Source: Bdellovibrionales bacterium (GTDB lineage Bacteria; Bdellovibrionota; UBA1018; CAIMNF01). From it: DNA of 21,999 nucleotides. Below the pieces are notes generated by a model. That model saw nothing but the letters and a program-made list of their open reading frames with translations, had not been told where the DNA came from and did not search any database. The stretch lies in assembly GCA_947457605.1 (NCBI GenBank), contig CANGWP010000018.1, positions 1 through 21,999 of the forward strand, in the 5' to 3' direction. This document shows, in pieces, positions 14,294 through 21,893 of the stretch (positions are counted from its first letter, which is position 1; every line of letters begins with the position of its first letter). The position numbers and the translations under genes were made by a program.

Positions 14294-16087
14294 ATGAGAC
14301 TCACAAAGATCCTTTCCATTTTTTTGTCACTGACATGTCTTCCGCTCTCCTCCTTCGCCTCCCGGGGAATCCCTTCTTCTCCGCGTGAATTTTTGAAGAC
14401 TGCCGAAACAGAGCTTCGAAATGAGGCCGAAAACGGGCAACGCGCTGAGTGGATCATGCAAAACTTCATCACGGACGACACCACCAAACTCACGGCCGAT
14501 GCAAGCGCCAGGCTGAATGAACTGAGTACCCGCTATGCCCGTGAATCCCGCCGGTACCGTGGCAAATCCGCCGATGAGAAACGAAAGCTTGATCTTTTGT
14601 TCAACGGACTGATCGTACCCGCACCGAAAAATCCTGCAAAGAATGCCGAAATGGCCCGCCTGATGTCGGAACTGGGAAGCATGTACGGAAGCGGCAAGGC
14701 CTGTGATGCCAAGGGCAATTGCCGCGATCTTCAGGTTCTGGAAGAGGTGATCAAGACCTCGCGCGATCCGGCGGTGCTGCTGGAGGCCTGGAATGACTGG
14801 CATGGAATCGCGAAACCGATGAAAGCGAAATACGAGCGCATCATCGAGCTTGGGAATGAGGGCGCCCGCGAGCTTGGCTTCAAAGATCTGACCGAAGTGT
14901 GGACCTCGAAGTACGACATGCCCTCCGCTGAATACGGAAAAGCCATTGATGAGCTTTGGAATCAGGTAAAACCCCTGTACGAGCAGCTTCACTGCTACAT
15001 GCGCGCGCAGCTCCGTAAGAAATACGGGGAATCGAATGTCGCCGCCACAGGGCCGATTCCGGCCCATTTGCTCGGGAACATGTGGGCCCAGCAGTGGTCG
15101 AACATTCCGGACATTGCCGGAGTCGAGGGCGGGAACACCACGGACCTGGGCCGCTTGCTCCAGAAAGCCTCCTACGATTCAAAGAAAATGGTACAGACCG
15201 CAGAGGTTTTTTTCACCTCGCTTGGGATGCCCGCGCTTCCCAAAAGCTTTTACGAGCGAAGCCTCCTTGAAAAACCCCGGGATCGCGAAGTGGTGTGCCA
15301 CGCAAGCGCCTGGGACATTGATTCAAAAGAGGATGTCCGAATCAAAATGTGCATCAAGCCCGAGGAAGATGATTTCCGTACAATTCACCACGAGCTTGGG
15401 CACATTTACTACTACCTCATGTACAAGGATCAGCCGTTTTTGTTTCAAAGCGGCGCGAACGACGGCTTCCATGAAGGTCTCGGAGATGCGATTCATCTTT
15501 CGCTTACCGATCAGTATCTGAAAACCATCGGCCTTTTGAAGTCTCTGCCAAATTCCAAAAAAGGGGCGGATCCCGATTACCTTTTCAAGATGGCACTCGA
15601 CAAGGTCGCATTCCTGCCCTTCGGCTTGCTCGTCGACAAATGGCGATATCAAGTGTTCTCCGGCAAAACCAAGCCTGCGGAGTACAATCAAGCATGGTGG
15701 GCGCTTCGCGAACGCTATCAAGGGATAAAGGCCCCAAATTCGCGGGATGCAGATTCATTTGATCCCGGCGCAAAATACCATGTGGCTTCGTTTACCCCCT
15801 ACAGCCGCTACTTCATTGCGCACATATTGCAGTTCCAATTTCATCGCGCCCTCTGCAAGGCGGCAGGTCACACAGGCCCTCTTTCGGAATGTTCGATCTA
15901 TGGCAGCAAGGAAGCGGGTGCAAGGCTTATGGCCATGATGAAGCTCGGAGCAAGCAAGCCTTGGCAGGAAGCGCTGTTTGCACTTACCGGCGAGCGGGAA
16001 ATGGATGCAGGCGCCATCCGTGATTACTTCGCCCCCCTTGAGACCTGGCTGAAACAGAAAAACGCTGGGCAAACCTGCGGCTGGTGA
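14294..16087 (+). CDS. Secreted M2-family (ACE-like) zinc peptidase
   Basis: A 597-residue homologue of angiotensin-converting enzyme, a zinc peptidyl-dipeptidase that removes C-terminal dipeptides. A signal peptide (MRLTKILSIFLSLTCLPLSSFAS) sends it to the periplasm or outside. Conserved marks are ERSLLEKPRDREVVCHASAW, then IHHELGHIYYYL with zinc ligands H366 and H370 and catalytic E367, and the third ligand E394 in GFHEGLGDAI. The H370-to-E394 spacing of 24 matches ACE. FDPGAKYH, PYSRYF (the chloride-linked arginine of ACE) and IYGSKEAGARLMAMMKLG complete the set. Length matches one catalytic domain. An N-terminal insertion around GSGKACDAKGNCRDLQ carries an extra cysteine pair. An in-frame GTG at 14285 is possible, but the ATG at 14294 gives a better signal peptide; neither has a clear Shine-Dalgarno. 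A role in peptide feeding is inference. Confidence 0.96.
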   Translation: MRLTKILSIFLSLTCLPLSSFASRGIPSSPREFLKTAETELRNEAENGQRAEWIMQNFITDDTTKLTADASARLNELSTRYARESRRYRGKSADEKRKLDLLFNGLIVPAPKNPAKNAEMARLMSELGSMYGSGKACDAKGNCRDLQVLEEVIKTSRDPAVLLEAWNDWHGIAKPMKAKYERIIELGNEGARELGFKDLTEVWTSKYDMPSAEYGKAIDELWNQVKPLYEQLHCYMRAQLRKKYGESNVAATGPIPAHLLGNMWAQQWSNIPDIAGVEGGNTTDLGRLLQKASYDSKKMVQTAEVFFTSLGMPALPKSFYERSLLEKPRDREVVCHASAWDIDSKEDVRIKMCIKPEEDDFRTIHHELGHIYYYLMYKDQPFLFQSGANDGFHEGLGDAIHLSLTDQYLKTIGLLKSLPNSKKGADPDYLFKMALDKVAFLPFGLLVDKWRYQVFSGKTKPAEYNQAWWALRERYQGIKAPNSRDADSFDPGAKYHVASFTPYSRYFIAHILQFQFHRALCKAAGHTGPLSECSIYGSKEAGARLMAMMKLGASKPWQEALFALTGEREMDAGAIRDYFAPLETWLKQKNAGQTCGW

Positions 16088-16296
16088 CTGATCTGGCGTC
16101 AAGTGGGAATCGAAATCGGCACCCTCACCAATGATGGCATCATGATCAGCCGCCTTGTCCGATACATTCATGCCCGCTACCTGGTGCTCGGGCTGTATCA
16201 GGACGGGGAAAAGATGATTCTTTCAACCACCAACCTGGAACTGGCATCACCGGTACCATTGCTCTAAAGCAATTGCCGGCCTCACCCACGGGTCAG
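16088..16296 (+). other. Intergenic stretch with an in-frame, coding-like extension after the M2 stop
   Basis: After the peptidase TGA (16085-16087) the same frame stays open for 59 codons to TAA at 16265-16267. Its translation reads like protein (for example GIEIGTLTNDGIMISRL and ARYLVLGLYQDGEKMILST), and its codon choice resembles the neighbours. Possible starts are GTG at 16103 and ATG at 16142; neither has a Shine-Dalgarno. I do not recognise it. It could be a small gene, a remnant of a lost gene, or chance. An inverted repeat, ATTGCT-ctaa-AGCAAT, sits over the TAA. No T-run follows, so I see no terminator. Confidence 0.35.
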
Positions 16297-16797
16297 TCAG
16301 TGGCCTTCGGACAGGTACGTGGAGGGAAGCAACGGCCATCCCCGATCATGATGCTGATTGAATGCGAAGAAAACAATTGCATGTTTCAGGTCGGAATTTT
16401 GCACTTCTGCGATCCGGGCATTCAGCTCGAGCTGCCACTGGTCCATTTTTGAAATCATCGCATCCTGCTGTTTTTGAGTGAGGCGATAATGCTCAAGATA
16501 GCGGAATTTCTCAAACGCCCGGGCCGACTCGTGACGAACATCGTGAATGAAGAACTTTCCCCCGGGTCTCAGAAACCCCTCCGAGAGCACCGGCATATCG
16601 GTCAGCCCGAGAAAGTGGATATGGTAGGGCATCATCCGTTGGAAGATGTCCCGGTCGAAATAGGTATTGGTAGGAATCAAGACCAGCTCGAGCTTTTCCG
16701 TATTTTCGAATGCACGGTGGAAGGCATCCTCAGAATCCCGATATCCGCTGGAGGAGCTTCGTTCGGGAAAAAGCTCAAACCGATTCCTCCTGTACAA
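16297..16797 (-). CDS. Hypothetical protein, possibly 5'-truncated
   Basis: A 166-codon frame whose only reasonable start is TTG at 16797, preceded by GGGAG at 6 bp. The frame is open a further 19 codons upstream to a TAA but contains no ATG or GTG there. The protein has a middle part ELVLIPTNTYFDRDIFQRMMPYHIHFLGL and FLRPGGKFFIHDVRHESARAFEKF. The LRPGGKFFIHD strand-turn-strand resembles the end of a class I methyltransferase fold (usually LKPGG.F..D), although no SAM-binding GxGxG motif is present in this fragment. There are no signal or membrane segments. Since the region upstream looks decayed, it may be the 3' part of a longer gene that lost its start. I cannot assign a function. Confidence 0.5.
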   Translation of the reverse strand: MYRRNRFELFPERSSSSGYRDSEDAFHRAFENTEKLELVLIPTNTYFDRDIFQRMMPYHIHFLGLTDMPVLSEGFLRPGGKFFIHDVRHESARAFEKFRYLEHYRLTQKQQDAMISKMDQWQLELNARIAEVQNSDLKHAIVFFAFNQHHDRGWPLLPSTYLSEGH

Positions 16798-17020
16798 CTC
16801 ATACTCCCGTGCAATGCTAGCACGTCCGGACGCGCTTTTTAATCCGGATCTTTAAAAACCCGGGGCGAAGGTCACTACGGGAATCCTGAGGGGCTCAAGA
16901 TCCGCTTTCCATGATTTCAATTGAGTCGCTAGAGCCGCTTTCAGGGCGGACTACGAACCACTCGCGGGGAAAGGCCCCTCGCGCCCGTGATGATGATGGA
17001 TTTCCCGCGATGGACCCCTG
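16798..17020 (-). pseudogene. Probable gene-remnant region
   Basis: These 223 bases between two minus-strand genes hold no intact gene. On the minus strand two coding-like pieces can be read. One continues in the frame of the upstream YiiX-like gene after its TGA (...AFPREWFVVRPESGSS, 42 codons to the next stop). A second lies in the frame of the downstream gene: SALKAALATQLKSWKADLE (16949-16893), then PLRIPVVTFAPGF and a TAA at 16853-16855. They overlap in different frames, as after a frameshift. A GC-rich imperfect hairpin (CGCGGGG...CCCCTCGCG, about 16963-16984) is also present. I cannot name the ancestral gene. Confidence 0.35.
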
Positions 17021-18427
17021 TCACGGATGAAACCACTTCTTGAAGGATGCACTCTTCAGGGCGCCCTCCGATTTCAAGCGCTCCAGCTCTTCAGAGTACT
17101 GAAAAAAGCTGAAGGGGACTCCGGTCTGCGCCAAATGCTTTGATGCTCTGGCATCCGTCATTTTCTCAAGCTCCTCCATGAGTTCCTCGATCATGAGGCT
17201 CATCTCAATCGCCCGCACTTTCATGTAGGTCGGCATTTTATCCCTCAGAAACCCGAGATTCCGCAGCACCTTTCCCATGCGCGCCTGAATGCGGTGGTTT
17301 CGGGACGGGTGAAACCGGTATCCATCCGCCTCCATCCACCGGTAAATGGCATCCATGATCGCATCTTTTCTCACTGCAGACCCGATCCTTGAAAAATCCC
17401 GCCACTCCGCAATCAGCTGGAAGCGAGGATCCATTTCAATGTCTTCCGGCAGAAATGATTCCTCGATCGTGATTCCAAGACGATCCAAAATGTCCCGATT
17501 TTTCATCGTGAATTTGGAGGGGAACGCCGGTACCAAAAAAGTCCCGGCCGACGCAAAGGAGTATCCCTGTCGGACCACCTCGGAGCAAAAAATCTCGCGA
17601 TGATCGTTCATATCAAACGGAAAGTCATAACGAATGGGCCGCCCGGCATCCTGCGCAGACTTCACTCGCTCGAACATGTAGCGGGCCGCAACCGCCGCAC
17701 GAATCGGGTCTTTCTGGCGAAAGATCACGGTGCGCAGCTTTTGATCCTTGAGCCAATCCCGAAGAGGGAAGATTTTTGATCCGAACTCGATGTGGGCCTC
17801 GATGGTGAATTTCTCATGGGTTCCGTGATCGATGTAGACCATCGCCATGTGACTGAACTGGGTGTCCTCATCCGCCATCCTCGCAATGAGGGCGCTCACA
17901 TTCGCATTCCCGCGACTCAGCAAAATGTCCCCGGACTGAAGCCCGACCGGCTCCCGGACATCCCCGTGAACCAAAATCCCCTTCGGTAGAAAATCCGGGC
18001 CGTTCGGATTCTCCGGAATCGGCTCCTCGCCGTGGAGCGCTCGAATCGATCCGATGAAATCCTCAACCCCCCGCAGATAGCGGAAAACCTTTCGAAAAAC
18101 AGGGATGCATGCGGGAAGCAGGGTTCCCCGGGAATCATAGACCCCCATTTCCTCTCTCACGTCGTTGCGCACTTCAAACAACATGCGAATGGCCTCCGGT
18201 GCCCCCGCTCGGATCTCGGAAACAGGAAACTGCATTGGATCCAGATGGCGGATCAACTCCACCACTGCACTCCCGTCCTGCTCACACCTTTGGCTGTCCA
18301 TGTGAATTCTGGCAGCTGCATCTTCGATTCGTTCGATTGCCTGCAAGAAGCCCTCACCCGCAATAGCCGCATTCGAAGCTCCAAGAAGCACCATGCCTAA
18401 ACAGAAAAAATTAAAATTGGATTTCAT
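17021..18427 (-). CDS. Secreted YiiX-like permuted papain-fold (NlpC/P60-type) protein
   Basis: A 468-residue protein with a signal peptide (MKSNFNFFCLGMVLLGASNAAIAG). The central domain (about 160-300) has the layout of YiiX/DUF830-type permuted NlpC/P60 enzymes: LQSGDILLSRG (163-173), the catalytic-type histidine H193 in TQFSHMAMVYID, TIEAHIEFG (208-216), a RYDFPFD strand (266-272) and the nucleophile-type cysteine C281 in EIFCSEVVRQGY. Histidine before cysteine marks the circular permutation. Such proteins are thiol hydrolases or acyl transferases acting on amide or lipid bonds; the substrate here is unknown. An alpha-helical, charged N-domain (25-150) and a roughly 150-residue helical C-domain make it longer than YiiX (about 200 residues). 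The ATG at 18427 is chosen because the signal starts there; the frame is open to 18460. No Shine-Dalgarno is seen. Confidence 0.85.
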   Translation of the reverse strand: MKSNFNFFCLGMVLLGASNAAIAGEGFLQAIERIEDAAARIHMDSQRCEQDGSAVVELIRHLDPMQFPVSEIRAGAPEAIRMLFEVRNDVREEMGVYDSRGTLLPACIPVFRKVFRYLRGVEDFIGSIRALHGEEPIPENPNGPDFLPKGILVHGDVREPVGLQSGDILLSRGNANVSALIARMADEDTQFSHMAMVYIDHGTHEKFTIEAHIEFGSKIFPLRDWLKDQKLRTVIFRQKDPIRAAVAARYMFERVKSAQDAGRPIRYDFPFDMNDHREIFCSEVVRQGYSFASAGTFLVPAFPSKFTMKNRDILDRLGITIEESFLPEDIEMDPRFQLIAEWRDFSRIGSAVRKDAIMDAIYRWMEADGYRFHPSRNHRIQARMGKVLRNLGFLRDKMPTYMKVRAIEMSLMIEELMEELEKMTDARASKHLAQTGVPFSFFQYSEELERLKSEGALKSASFKKWFHP

Positions 18428-18463
18428 GATCGCGAAGTTTCTAGCCTGAACGGGCCACATTGT

Positions 18464-18494
18464 GGAGTAAAAAGTTTCGCTTTTTTACAGCTCC
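18464..18494. promoter_or_regulatory. AT-rich inverted repeat between divergent genes
   Basis: GTAAAAAG (18467-18474) and CTTTTTTAC (18480-18488) are complementary with one bulge and a TTTCG loop, and outer GGAG/CTCC arms (18464-18467 and 18491-18494) can extend it. It lies 37 bp before the YiiX-like start (minus) and 38 bp before the small secreted gene (plus). No gene ends here, so an operator or leader hairpin is more likely than a terminator. Function is unproven. Confidence 0.35.
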
Positions 18495-18532
18495 TATCTA
18501 CGCCAGGGTCTGTCGCGAGGTAAGGAGATCCC

Positions 18533-18847
18533 ATGGGATTCAGAATCGCGTTCGCACCCTTGTTGCCAGGCTTTCTGTTCGCACCAAATCTGATTCGGGC
18601 GGTTCCGTTGATTGATCTCACGAAATCGGTTTTCCAGATTCTACCCGGAAAACTCCACAAGGGCGGCACCCTTACCGCAACCCCGATCATTCCGGACAAT
18701 GGAAAATCCGAGATTCAATTCGTGTATCACCCGAGCATTCCGGGCCTCGGTTGGGATGAAGTAAAACTCATCCTGCACACTGGAATCCCGCTCCTTGGGA
18801 ACTACTGGATTGAAGGGAAACTTGATCTGCAAGGCGGGCCCCCGTAA
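18533..18847 (+). CDS. Small secreted hypothetical protein
   Basis: A 104-residue product with a plausible signal peptide (MGFRIAFAPLLPGFLFAPNLIRA, cleavage before VPLID). The mature part of about 80 residues has no cysteines and reads as beta-rich: GGTLTATPIIPDNGKSEIQFVYHP, then VKLILHTGIPLLGNYWIEGKLDLQGG. I do not recognise it. Start choice is firm, since AAGGAG stands 6 bp before the ATG, one of the best ribosome sites in the window. It is a single gene between a divergent neighbour and a convergent one, and its stop lies 9 bp from the end of the repeat lipoprotein gene. Confidence 0.68.
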   Translation: MGFRIAFAPLLPGFLFAPNLIRAVPLIDLTKSVFQILPGKLHKGGTLTATPIIPDNGKSEIQFVYHPSIPGLGWDEVKLILHTGIPLLGNYWIEGKLDLQGGPP

Positions 18848-18856
18848 CGCCGGGAT

Positions 18857-20431
18857 TTAAAAATCGGCTCCAATTTTCCAGATGAAGTAATCAAAGGATC
18901 CGAGGTTTTGTGCTCCCATGTTTCCAAGCGTCGAGCCCGCGCAGTAAAAAATCCCACTCGGATCGAGAGCGCCGGACAAACACCAATCATTTCCTTTGTA
19001 GGCGTTTGTCACACTCGACGTTTTGGCGGCCTCTGTCCCGAGCTGCTTGATCTTGATCAGGCTACCCGATAAAGCATTCACTTTCATGACCAAAGCATCA
19101 TATTGATAGGCATCCGAAGCATTTGTATCTCCGAAATCACCGCTGGTTTGGCCAGAGGCAAAGAGCGTTTTTTCGTCCGCGGAAAGTGCGATTCCAGAAA
19201 TCATATCCAGCCCGTTGATCGCCAATGGATCGTTCGGCGCTTTGGTCGCGGAGCGAAACTGGGCTTTCCAGATCGGTACGCCGTCTGGATTCAACTTGAA
19301 GAAAATTGCTTCGTAAGAACTTGGATCTCCCGGATTGCCGTTTTTCTCTGCAAACTGACCTGCAGATATTCCGCCACAATAAATCGCTCCTGATTTATCA
19401 ATGGCAAGCGTCCGGCAAACATCATTCCCCGCGAAGATTCCCGTATCGGCACTGCCCCTTGTGCCAGCACCGAACTGACGAATCCATTTTAAGTTTCCTG
19501 CCGGATCAAACTTGGCCACAAATGCATCCTCCGCATGAGAGGACAGGGTCGCCGAAGTGGCCAGAGCTCCATTCGCCTCGCTTAGCGTCTGTCCGGCTCC
19601 TCCGCAAAAGATATTGTTCTGGGCGTCCACTGCAATGGAATTGCAGGCATCATTGCCGGCATTTGCATTTGCCACCCCTGGCACCTTTGTGACTGCCCCC
19701 ATTTGTCTGATCCAGAGCAATTCGCCATTTGGATCAAGTTTCGCCAGTACCAAGTCCTTACTGGCATAGCCCAGGGGCGGAGGAGTGAAGCCATTCACTT
19801 CCCCCATGTTCCCCTTGGTAAAACCACCGGCAACCACATTCCCGTCGGAATCAACGGCAGCGGAAGTGAAAACATCCCATCCCTGATTCGCATTCAACAA
19901 GTTGTGAAGCTTGGTGATTGCTCCGAACTGTTTTTTCCAAACAACACTCCCACTGGTGGAATTCAATTTCACCACCAGTGCGTCCCACGTAGCCTGTCCG
20001 CCACTCATTGCATTGGCTTCACCAATGGATCCTTCAGTCGCTCCCACTGCAAAAACCGATTTTCGCGCGGAGTCCACTACGACTCGATTCAGGCCGAACT
20101 TTCCAAGAGAGGTATTCCAAATCGTGGTTCCACTTGGGCTCATCTTTAAGAGAAAACCTTCTAATCCGGAGGTCCCGACACAGTAAACATTACGCTCCGA
20201 ATCAACAGTTACCGAATTGCACCGATCCGCGCCTGCGGATCCACCTTGAAAGATTTCCTCTTTTACCGAAACAATATCGCTCGTTGGAGTTGCTGATAGT
20301 GTCGGTACATCCGCGCTGCCTCCGGTACCCACGGGGGCTGGTTGCAAATGCTGAGAAACATCAATGCCGAACTTTTGCTGACAGGATGCCGCAAAAAAAC
20401 CTGCCACAAGAATCAGCGCCCCGAATTTCAT
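18857..20431 (-). CDS. Lipoprotein with seven SBBP-like repeats, predicted beta-propeller
   Basis: A 524-residue lipoprotein with lipobox AASC and lipidated C17, followed by a Pro/Gly/Thr/Ser-rich spacer (about 28-52). The rest is seven repeats of about 45-75 residues, each built as 'G.D...S.AVD..GN.Y..G...G......D.F..K.DP.G...W..Q.G', starting near residues 67, 113, 184, 259, 335, 407 and 479. This is the SBBP/beta-propeller type, and seven copies fit a closed seven-bladed ring. Repeats 1, 4, 5 and 7 carry a cysteine pair with exact CX12C spacing (C71/C84, C263/C276, C339/C352, C484/C497), while repeats 2, 3 and 6 have none. It is probably a surface or periplasmic binding scaffold; the ligand is unknown. 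AGGGGGG lies about 7 bp before the ATG. Two short inverted repeats lie upstream. Confidence 0.86.
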   Translation of the reverse strand: MKFGALILVAGFFAASCQQKFGIDVSQHLQPAPVGTGGSADVPTLSATPTSDIVSVKEEIFQGGSAGADRCNSVTVDSERNVYCVGTSGLEGFLLKMSPSGTTIWNTSLGKFGLNRVVVDSARKSVFAVGATEGSIGEANAMSGGQATWDALVVKLNSTSGSVVWKKQFGAITKLHNLLNANQGWDVFTSAAVDSDGNVVAGGFTKGNMGEVNGFTPPPLGYASKDLVLAKLDPNGELLWIRQMGAVTKVPGVANANAGNDACNSIAVDAQNNIFCGGAGQTLSEANGALATSATLSSHAEDAFVAKFDPAGNLKWIRQFGAGTRGSADTGIFAGNDVCRTLAIDKSGAIYCGGISAGQFAEKNGNPGDPSSYEAIFFKLNPDGVPIWKAQFRSATKAPNDPLAINGLDMISGIALSADEKTLFASGQTSGDFGDTNASDAYQYDALVMKVNALSGSLIKIKQLGTEAAKTSSVTNAYKGNDWCLSGALDPSGIFYCAGSTLGNMGAQNLGSFDYFIWKIGADF

Positions 20432-20455
20432 GAATAACCCCCCTACTTAGAGTTT

Positions 20456-20497
20456 ACATTGACCAATGTGCGCAAAGGAATGTGTCATTTGAGACAC
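20456..20497 (-). promoter_or_regulatory. Two short inverted repeats upstream of the repeat lipoprotein
   Basis: ACATTG-ac-CAATGT (20456-20469) is a near-perfect 14-bp palindrome 24 bp upstream of the ATG at 20431. GTGTC-atttga-GACAC (20482-20497) lies a little further upstream. The first has the form of a regulator-binding operator. The second could instead belong to the 3' end of the upstream M16 gene, but lacks a T-run. No clear -35/-10 pair can be read. Confidence 0.35.
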
Positions 20498-20517
20498 GAT
20501 TTGAAATGCGAATTTCT

Positions 20518-21843
20518 TCAATCAAATACAACGGGATTCCCCGTAATTCGAAACGCCTCATCCCGAATGCGTGCAAGTGCTGCGCGATTCTTGGGCTTTT
20601 TCGCAAGTAAGAGAATCGTCGGATCGCAGGACTTTACCCACAAGGATGCAAGGGCACGGGTATCTTCTGCCCGGATTTTTCGTACCGATTCGCAATACCC
20701 CTTGAAGGTGATCCCGCGCTTGAAGAACAACTCCGAGGTCGACACCGACATCATTCTCGATTCCGAACTCTCAAGCGAAAGCTCAAATGAATAAATCAGA
20801 CTGTCCTTGATTCGCTTCAGCTCCTCGGGTGGAATCCCCTCGCGCGCCACCTTCGCAAGTTCCGAGTGAAACACGCGGATCGTATCCATCACCCGCTCGG
20901 GTTTCACACCCGCATAAAGGGTGAATACCGCAGAATCCAGAAATTGGATCGCGTTGGCGTAAACGGTATAGGCCCATCCCTTTTTTTCGCGGATCTGATC
21001 GAACAAAACGGAGCTCATTCCGCCACCCAAGTATTGCTGGATCATGGTGGAAACAACGCGGTCTTTTTGATTTTTGAGCGGCGAATGGATGCCGTAGATC
21101 ACGTGCGCCTGCTCGCTCTCTTCATCGACCCACCAAAGTCCGGGGACTGTTGCCTCGGGCGGATGCGCGCCCCAGGCAGGTGGTGTTCTTGATTTGCCCC
21201 GTCCCGGCCAGGGTTTTACGCCAATCAGTGCGAACTCCCGCTTTGCGCGCTCAAAAGTGATCGCGCCCGATACGGCAAGCACCATATTCTCGGGCCGGTA
21301 CTGGTGGTGAAAGAATTTCACCACTTTTTCGCGGCTCAGACCCTTCACGCTATCCACTGTGCCCAAAATATTGCGGCCAAGCGAATGTTTGCCAAAACAC
21401 TTCTCAAAAAAGCGATCAAAGGCGTCCTCTTCCGGGTTCTCGCGGGTCATCGCGATTTCCTGAATTACGACTTGTTGTTCGCGCTCGATTTCTTTTTTGG
21501 CAAAAAGCGGCTTGAACAAAATCTCTTTTAAGAGATTCGCGCCAAGTCCCACTTCCTGGTACGGGAGATAGAAATGAAAGCAAGTGTGTTCACGCGAGGT
21601 GAAGGCATTGAAATCCCCACCCACGCGATCAACCGATTTTGAAATTTCGGTCGCGCTCTTTCGTTCGCTCCCTTTGAAGATCATGTGCTCGATGAAGTGG
21701 CACATCCCCTGAAGCTCCGGGTCCTCGTAACGGGAACCAGTCTTTACCCACGCACCGATCGCAACCGACTGGAGCTGGGGCGCCTCGTCGACGATCAGAG
21801 TTAAACCATTTGGGTAGATATGCTTTTTCGCTTCCTGCCTCAT
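20518..21843 (-). CDS. M16-family zinc peptidase (processing-peptidase-like)
   Basis: A 441-residue inverzincin of the M16B type, like mitochondrial processing peptidase beta and bacterial homologues. The inverted zinc motif HFIEH (49-53) gives ligands H49 and H53 and catalytic E52. E129 in VVIQEIAMTRENPEE supplies the third ligand at the usual 76-residue distance. GGDFNAFTSREHT (75-87) and GGGMSSVLFDQIREKKGWAYTVYA in the C-terminal half are family marks. There is no signal peptide, so it is probably cytoplasmic. It may act on small peptides with a partner subunit or as a homodimer, which is inference. I chose the ATG at 21843 because the conserved region starts right after it. Earlier in-frame starts would overlap the divergent gene at 21894. 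No clear Shine-Dalgarno is seen. Confidence 0.94.
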   Translation of the reverse strand: MRQEAKKHIYPNGLTLIVDEAPQLQSVAIGAWVKTGSRYEDPELQGMCHFIEHMIFKGSERKSATEISKSVDRVGGDFNAFTSREHTCFHFYLPYQEVGLGANLLKEILFKPLFAKKEIEREQQVVIQEIAMTRENPEEDAFDRFFEKCFGKHSLGRNILGTVDSVKGLSREKVVKFFHHQYRPENMVLAVSGAITFERAKREFALIGVKPWPGRGKSRTPPAWGAHPPEATVPGLWWVDEESEQAHVIYGIHSPLKNQKDRVVSTMIQQYLGGGMSSVLFDQIREKKGWAYTVYANAIQFLDSAVFTLYAGVKPERVMDTIRVFHSELAKVAREGIPPEELKRIKDSLIYSFELSLESSESRMMSVSTSELFFKRGITFKGYCESVRKIRAEDTRALASLWVKSCDPTILLLAKKPKNRAALARIRDEAFRITGNPVVFD

Positions 21844-21893
21844 CCAGTTTTCGACTATGTATGATATTCTCCAAACCGCAACAGGAAAAACCC

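Noticed and set aside
16258..16273. ATTGCT-ctaa-AGCAAT hairpin as terminator of the M2 gene
   Set aside because: It has only a 6-bp AT-rich stem and no T-run after it on either strand.
7446..16868. Shared 14-mer AAAACCCGGGGCGA near 7448 and 16855
   Set aside because: A single 14-base match is about what chance gives in 22 kb, and the flanks do not match. It is not a repeat element.
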